In this document: one piece after another, positions 7,510 through 11,950 of the stretch
Layout: every line of letters begins with the position of its first letter
Numbering within the stretch: position 1 is the stretch's first letter
Position numbers and translations under genes: made by a program
NCBI GenBank assembly: GCA_015478945.1
Contig: JABUQX010097472.1
Span: forward strand, 1 to 11,950
Reading direction: 5' to 3'
DNA length: 11,950 bases
From: Trachelipus rathkii
Taxonomy: Eukaryota > Arthropoda > Malacostraca > Isopoda > Trachelipodidae
Notes under the pieces: generated by a model
The model's database searches: none
Told to the model about the DNA's origin: nothing
Seen by the model: the letters and a program-made list of their open reading frames with translations, nothing else

Positions 7510-7899
7510 TAATTTTTTTTTTATTTTTTGCTTTTTTATTTATATATATTTTTTTTTATTTTTGTATATTTAAGTGATTTAACTTCAATAGAAATAAAAA
7601 AAAATTAAAATAATAATATTTATAAGCAAGGCTACCGCTGTTCAAAAACCTTAGATGTTGTTACATTAGATCCATGTAAAACAGTGTTTTCTTTTATTTC
7701 TGATGTAACATTTATCAATATTACACAAATAATCTCTAATCCGTAATAAGTCCGTTAACACATCTTTAGGTTCAGTTGCGTTTTTTCATTGTGTCATATG
7801 AAAAACTCAATCACTGTCATATAATAATTTTTGTATTTACATAGATTGAATAAAGCACTCAATAAATACAAATAATAATACTATAAAGCTGTCGTGAGA

Positions 7900-7924
7900 T
7901 TGTAAAACAAAAGTTTGTTTACAA
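7900..7924. repeat. Internal inverted repeat of the hAT element
   Basis: TTGTAAAACAAA pairs with TTTGTTTACAA with one base skipped, leaving a tiny loop. It lies just before the CRE-like site. Confidence 0.7.
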
Positions 7925-7933
7925 TTTAATTTG

Positions 7934-7952
7934 CGTGACGTATGACGTCACG
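7934..7952. promoter_or_regulatory. CRE/ATF-like palindrome inside the hAT element
   Basis: CGTGACGTATGACGTCACG contains a perfect TGACGTCA (7943-7950), the consensus site for CREB/ATF-family bZIP factors, with a second TGACGT half-site just upstream. It could be a remnant of the transposase promoter or chance. Function is inferred only. Confidence 0.4.
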
Positions 7953-8099
7953 AATCTGAAAAATCCTTATGTATATGTTTCCGATATATTCACATGTATA
8001 TTAGAATGAATTAAAATTTCGATACAAATCACTCATAAAAAAAGATAATACTAATAGTGTCAATGCGAACTTAAAGAAAGTTTTGTGGCTTGCAATAAT

Positions 8100-8135
8100 G
8101 ACAAATTTATATTTGTCGCGTCGTGAAGATCACGA
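8100..8135. repeat. Two adjacent small hairpins near the right end of the hAT element
   Basis: GACAAAT-TTAT-ATTTGTC at 8100-8117 is a perfect 7-bp stem. TCGTGA-AGA-TCACGA at 8121-8135 is a perfect 6-bp stem. They are three bases apart. Confidence 0.8.
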
Positions 8136-8234
8136 AATCTCCAAAAAATCCAAAAAAATCAAAACCTACTTCGATTTGGTAATTCAAAAAATTGAGTTTT
8201 TTTTCTCAAAAAATCAAAAAATTCACCAACCCTG

Positions 8235-8242
8235 GTTCTAAG
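8235..8242 (+). repeat. Right target-site duplication (GTTCTAAG)
   Basis: Exact copy of 7415-7422, placed directly after the CCAACCCTG end of the transposon. Confidence 0.88.
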
Positions 8243-8676
8243 TAAAAATGACTAATGGTGTCAGAAAATAAGATACATTACTGGAGGGTAAAACAAAAAA
8301 AGGTTGAAAAACTTTTAAATTAACTAAAATTTAATGATTTATAATTCCATTCAATTTGATATAAAAAAAATATGATAGGAATTAAAAAAAAATAAATAAA
8401 TTTCAACATTTTTTAAAAATTTGGCCTCGATTCATTTTAGCTCTGAGCGTCCCATATATAAATAATTGAAAAATTTATTAGGTTAATTCTTTAACTTGTA
8501 TTTGCACAAATTTGGAAATTTACCACTGAAAATTTTGATCAAATTCAACAATAATTTTTTGATCAATCATCAGAATTATATATAGCAAAATCATTCAACA
8601 GGTCAATAAAATTATAGGCAATAGGCACTATAACTCAGTAATATATCAATTGTGCGCTGCGTGGCCCTTTCATTTT
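8243..8676. other. AT-rich spacer without recognisable gene
   Basis: Contains A-runs near 8363-8371 and 8384-8391 and general AT-rich sequence. Frames are short. No repeat or RNA was recognised. Confidence 0.5.
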
Positions 8677-8758
8677 GGTGCTGTGCGGAACGATGCTCCA
8701 CACAATTTCAGTACCCCGGTGCTATGAGGAGCGGTGCTTTGCTGAAAACTGTAGCGTA
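8677..8758 (+). repeat. Diverged ~41-bp tandem duplication
   Basis: GGTGCTGTGCGGAACGATGCT at 8677-8697 returns as GGTGCTATGAGGAGCGGTGCT at 8718-8738 (about 16 of 21 bases alike), with weaker similarity beyond. This is a GC-richer island in AT-rich DNA and ends in a run of 12 A (8758-8769). Confidence 0.5.
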
Positions 8759-8815
8759 AAAAAAAAAAATTCCTAATTTATACATTTATACATACTCATC
8801 TCTGTCCCAAAAGGA

Positions 8816-8884
8816 GGTAGGGAAGGACCCCCCTATCCCTCCCTACGCAAAGGTAGGGCCCCCCCCCCATCCCTCCCTACGCAA
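8816..8884 (+). repeat. Tandem duplication of ~35 bp with C-tracts
   Basis: GGTAGGG, a C-rich run and then ATCCCTCCCTACGCAA appear twice, at 8816-8850 and 8852-8884. The copies differ mainly in the middle: GGAAGGACCCCCCT in the first and a ten-C run in the second. CCCTAC at each end of a copy mirrors GTAGGG, so each copy can also form a small hairpin. Confidence 0.85.
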
Positions 8885-9116
8885 GATTTAGCAGCGATTT
8901 CTTTGGCCCATTTTCAGCCCATGGCCTTTTGGTAAGTACGGAGATTTTTCTAAGTAATGCTAGCAATTCTACCAAACTTTTGAATTATTACTAAATAACT
9001 ACTAGCATTGTTAAAAATATTGCTATTAAATTTTTATTATCACTGATAAAACTGAAATAATAATAATAATAACCTGTACATGTATTTTGGGCTTCACTGA
9101 GGTGTTGATTGGAGTA
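8885..9116. other. Spacer with short (AAT)n run
   Basis: Holds an AAT run at 9055-9071. A strong splice-donor-like string, TTTTGGTAAGTACG, sits at 8927-8940, 6 bases after an ATGG, but no exon body or acceptor supports it. Confidence 0.45.
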
Positions 9117-9156
9117 TGGCCTTAGACGTGATATCTCAATACATTGGTTCGAAATC
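9117..9156 (+). promoter_or_regulatory. Weak pol III A/B-box-like pair
   Basis: TGGCCTTAGACG at 9117-9128 resembles an A box with one extra base. GGTTCGAAATC at 9146-9156 matches the B-box core at all but one position. The 29-base spacing from start to start is shorter than in a tRNA gene, and no cloverleaf folds by eye. It may be the eroded head of a tRNA-derived SINE or chance. Confidence 0.2.
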
Positions 9157-10085
9157 ATTTCATATCGGTTGTGGCAGGAAAAGTTTTACGAGATTTGATT
9201 GTAAGTAGATAAAGTGTAGTCATAGCTTAAATATATTTAATATTGATAGTTGTGTAATAGCAAGGAAAGATCAAAGAAATTTGTTTTAATACTGTATGTA
9301 TTTTACATGTTTAAGGAACGCATTCTGTAATTCGTGTTAAGAAGATAGTAATTCTTTAAGGTGGCTAATGTTAAACTAGCGAATCAATATTTTTAGGTGG
9401 TGTTGTTGTATAGTGTTTAAATCTCCCACTTATAAATGACACATTAAAATCCATACGAGTCAAAATGTTACAATATATATAATATTTAGATTGTGTCATT
9501 GATTAATATTCAAAGTAGTATAGGCTTTCAATTTAATTATAAAGATAGATATAACCTAAACGACAGTTGTTTAAATTTTCACACCAAAAATTCTTTATAT
9601 ATATAATACTCTTTGTTTTAATATGTAGATTTAACACATCGCTCTAGAATTACTTAGTATTAACATAAGTTTAGATTATTTAATTGCTTTGATGGCTTCC
9701 TCAGGTAAAGGTATTAAAGCGTCAATGATGTAATTGTGAGGTAGACTTGATTCGCTTTGTTATCTTTACACTTATAATATCGATAAATTCCTCGTGTGTT
9801 ACGAAGATATAATAATGGTCAAGAGATGATTATGGTAGTGATTAAGTGACTCTAGCAGAGGTGATAATTTCACGAAGCTTATTTTGTAGATTTGATTGTT
9901 ATTTTATATCTGGTAACAAGGGCTGGTTAAACTCGATGAATAATTTTCGGTCTTTTTTACATATTATAGATTTCCTATGTAATTTTCCAATCCCGTTTTA
10001 GAATCGGTTTTCAGATACATAAGCAAATTATTTTGAGCTTAGCCTAGACGTAACCTGTTTGAATCGGCTATTGGTTACTGTGTTG
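9157..10085. other. AT-rich unique sequence without recognisable gene
   Basis: About 930 bases with few microsatellites, no frame of note, no transposon end and no RNA. Words such as TGTAGATTTGATTG recur loosely, but no clear period could be set here. Confidence 0.45.
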
Positions 10086-11245
10086 GAGGTACAATCTTGC
10101 TTCTATTTCTGCACACGGATATTAGCTCGGTAAATGGTAAGATCAACTCTTCTGTAGAATCAACCTGTCAAAGCATATAGTTCTAACGCGTACTTAAAAT
10201 GTGTGTATTATCATTGAAAAAGGGTGGATATATAGCGACAAATGGAGATGTACTATAATTTTATAAGACTTTTAGATATGTTATCCTCATTGTGCTATAA
10301 GTAATTCGGTTTCAGCCATTTAATACATTTAGTGTAGGCTCTCCATGGGTGTACTCTTAAGGCGCAGGTGTTTTGAGTATATCCTTTGGCACAGACTTTA
10401 TCCGGTGTAGAAAAATTACGTTGTCACATATATATATTTTTGACTCGTTATTGGTTTTCAGGAGATAGCTTATTCTATAAATATTCATTATAATTAAATT
10501 GCTGAATAGGCAGAGGGAAATCTACCAATATATTTTTTGTATATTAGACTATGGGATCTATCACATACGATTTGATCGGTTTAGTTTAAATATTGACGGA
10601 TCTAGCTTCTAGTATATGTGTTAGTTAGTTTGTATTTTGGAGGTATCTCCTTTATGCACAACGCGTGAAAAAATTATTATACAAATTTGACCAAACATAT
10701 ACTACAAGCGATAGTGCTCGAGCTTTAAAATTTTTATAAATGTTCGGCTAGGTGAACAGTAGCCATGTGTAAAATAACCTTAATAATCTGTAAATATAAT
10801 ATTGAGTATGTTATTTCTGTTTAGAAGGTTTGCATAGGTAATAAAATAGGAGATGGGCCCCTTAGGGTTGTATATAATTTAACAAGGTCAGCTGTTGTGA
10901 GGTGATCTCTTAATTAATTTTGTGCACAACCGCGATCTAGACATGGAAAATTATCTATAAATTTATAAAAATTAGTAATTTTGATGAATTTAGTCTGTCA
11001 GATCTCTAAAGCTTATGTACCCTTATATACTATTATGTTAATTATTTTATGTTGGTAGTAGCAATGGTGCTTCAAAGTCTTTAAGCTATTCTATAAATAC
11101 CTATTTGTATTTGATGTTAGTTACTTTTTCAAACTTGTTGTGTGCTCTCTCAAAGATAATAATTGTGACGGAGTCTCCTAGGTAATGTGATTAGGTAGAG
11201 CTGTTATCGACGGTGATGTCCTAATTTATCTATGTAGCGCACTTA
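10086..11245 (+). repeat. Possible highly diverged ~260-290-bp tandem repeat
   Basis: An AGGT word followed 15-24 bases later by GCACA recurs, with a pyrimidine-leaning gap. AGGT lies at 10087, 10366, 10641 and 10900, with GCACA at 10111, 10389, 10656 and 10923. A weaker AGGT...GCGCAC pair lies at 11193-11242. GCACA spacings are 278, 267 and 267. A second anchor (AGATATGTTAT, AGACTATGGGA, GAGTATGTTAT) falls at 10274, 10546 and 10804, in the same phase. Bases between anchors align only loosely. In AT-rich DNA some of this may be chance, so the call is tentative. Confidence 0.3.
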
Positions 11246-11950
11246 ACTATCCATACTTGAATGGATGGAAAAAACTCGAGAATCGATAAAATTTGTATTG
11301 AAATTACTAATTGGGAACATGAAAATCTCGTGCTGTGTTGATACAAGCTTTTACTCTATATTATAATATGATTATAGTAATAGTTGCCTGAAATTTATCA
11401 ATACGTATAGAAAAAGCAAAGGAAAGTCGTACATTGTCTACAGTTGATAAATATTTGTTTCATTTAACCAAGTTGCTCGGATGGAAAGGATTAGAATTCG
11501 GATTGTTTCTCAGTGTTCACTTTAAATATTTTAGGGCTTCTCTATGAGTTATGCTTTTCTAAATCTATGGAAGCTTTAATCGTCTAACATGAAAACATAT
11601 TAAACATTTTATGAGGTTTTCTATGCTAGTGGGTACATTAGGATGGGTTAGAGATGATAAGTATCGGCTTGACTATTTCCGTTTGTTCATAATAACTACA
11701 CTGAAATTTGTAGAGATATATATTATATTTTTTAGATTGCTCAAGTCTTACTAGATGGTAAAGCTTGATATGAGTGTAGTGCAGCTTATTTTATATTGTT
11801 TATATGCCACACCTGCCGTAATTACGTATTCTAGGAGCTCATAGGCACAGGAATAGTCTAAAGTTTGGTTTTTAAATATGTATTCAATGGTTTACGATTT
11901 TTTTTACTCAACTTATTATTGAAACGATTGAGATGATTATAGTTAAAACA
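11246..11950. other. AT-rich sequence without recognisable gene
   Basis: About 700 bases with short frames only and no microsatellite. A weak continuation of the ~270-bp pattern is possible (TATGCCACACC near 11803, about two periods after 11239). No coding or RNA feature was recognised. Confidence 0.45.

Larger units (their letters stand above)
7423..8234. mobile_element. Non-autonomous hAT-type DNA transposon (812 bp)
   Basis: The left end reads CTGGGATGGCACGG. The right end, on the opposite strand, reads CAGGGTTGGTGAA. These match at 7 of the first 9 bases and fit the CAGGG-TGG pattern of hAT terminal repeats. A perfect 8-bp duplication flanks the element. Both subterminal regions are packed with AAAATC/GATTTT words, as in many animal hAT elements. 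Examples are a near-perfect stem-loop at 7437-7470 and a perfect palindrome at 7494-7509. The interior has no frame long enough for a transposase, so it must have been mobilised by an enzyme from elsewhere. The interior also carries hairpins (7900-7924, 8100-8117, 8121-8135) and a CRE-like palindrome. The imperfect ends suggest an old insertion, although the duplication is intact. Confidence 0.85.

Noticed and set aside
8921..8940. ATGG followed by a strong donor-like GGTAAGTACG, as a first coding exon
   Set aside because: The frame before the donor would be only a few codons long, and no promoter or downstream exon could be seen.

Overview
This window looks like nuclear DNA from an animal, most likely an arthropod and possibly a decapod crustacean. 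It is very AT-rich, dense in microsatellites, and has no long open reading frame on either strand. A short array of CCTAA units (TTAGG on the other strand, the usual arthropod telomere motif) at 5964-6054 supports an arthropod. The abundance of (TA)n, (GATA)n, (AAT)n and TTAGG repeats would fit decapod genomes, but the species cannot be fixed from sequence alone. I see no complete protein-coding gene, rRNA, credible tRNA gene or CRISPR array. This is repeat-rich intergenic or intronic sequence.

Left part (1-5.6 kb): at least six (TA)n blocks (1-166, 1561-1800, 1903-2030, 2828-3006, 4014-4260, 5022-5290) alternate with other repeats. These are a degenerate ~60-bp array with an internal ~10-bp beat (301-958), a GA/GATA block (974-1360), an AAT block (2374-2576), a degenerate ~50-bp GT-rich array (3187-3600), A-runs (3604-3618, 4542-4639) and a TC-rich block (5399-5545). 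Two short minus-strand stretches look exon-like: 3908-4001, inside a 55-codon ORF, and 4658-4768, a GC3-rich 36-codon frame behind a good acceptor. A possible tRNA-derived SINE lies at 4405-4560.

Middle part (5.6-9.1 kb): unique AT-rich sequence carries the TTAGG-type array, a clean 29-bp minisatellite (6794-6958) and the best-supported element in the window. This is an 812-bp non-autonomous hAT-type transposon at 7423-8234, with hAT-like ends and a perfect 8-bp target-site duplication (GTTCTAAG). It has no transposase, but it holds several hairpins and a perfect CRE-type palindrome. Two small tandem duplications (8677-8758, 8816-8884) follow.

Right part (9.1-11.95 kb): the sequence is almost free of microsatellites and has no ORF of note. 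Several weak anchors recur about 260-290 bp apart between about 10.08 and 11.24 kb, suggesting an old, heavily diverged satellite or other repeat. This is tentative. No genes can be seen working together here. What the window records is repeat expansion, transposon insertion and decay.
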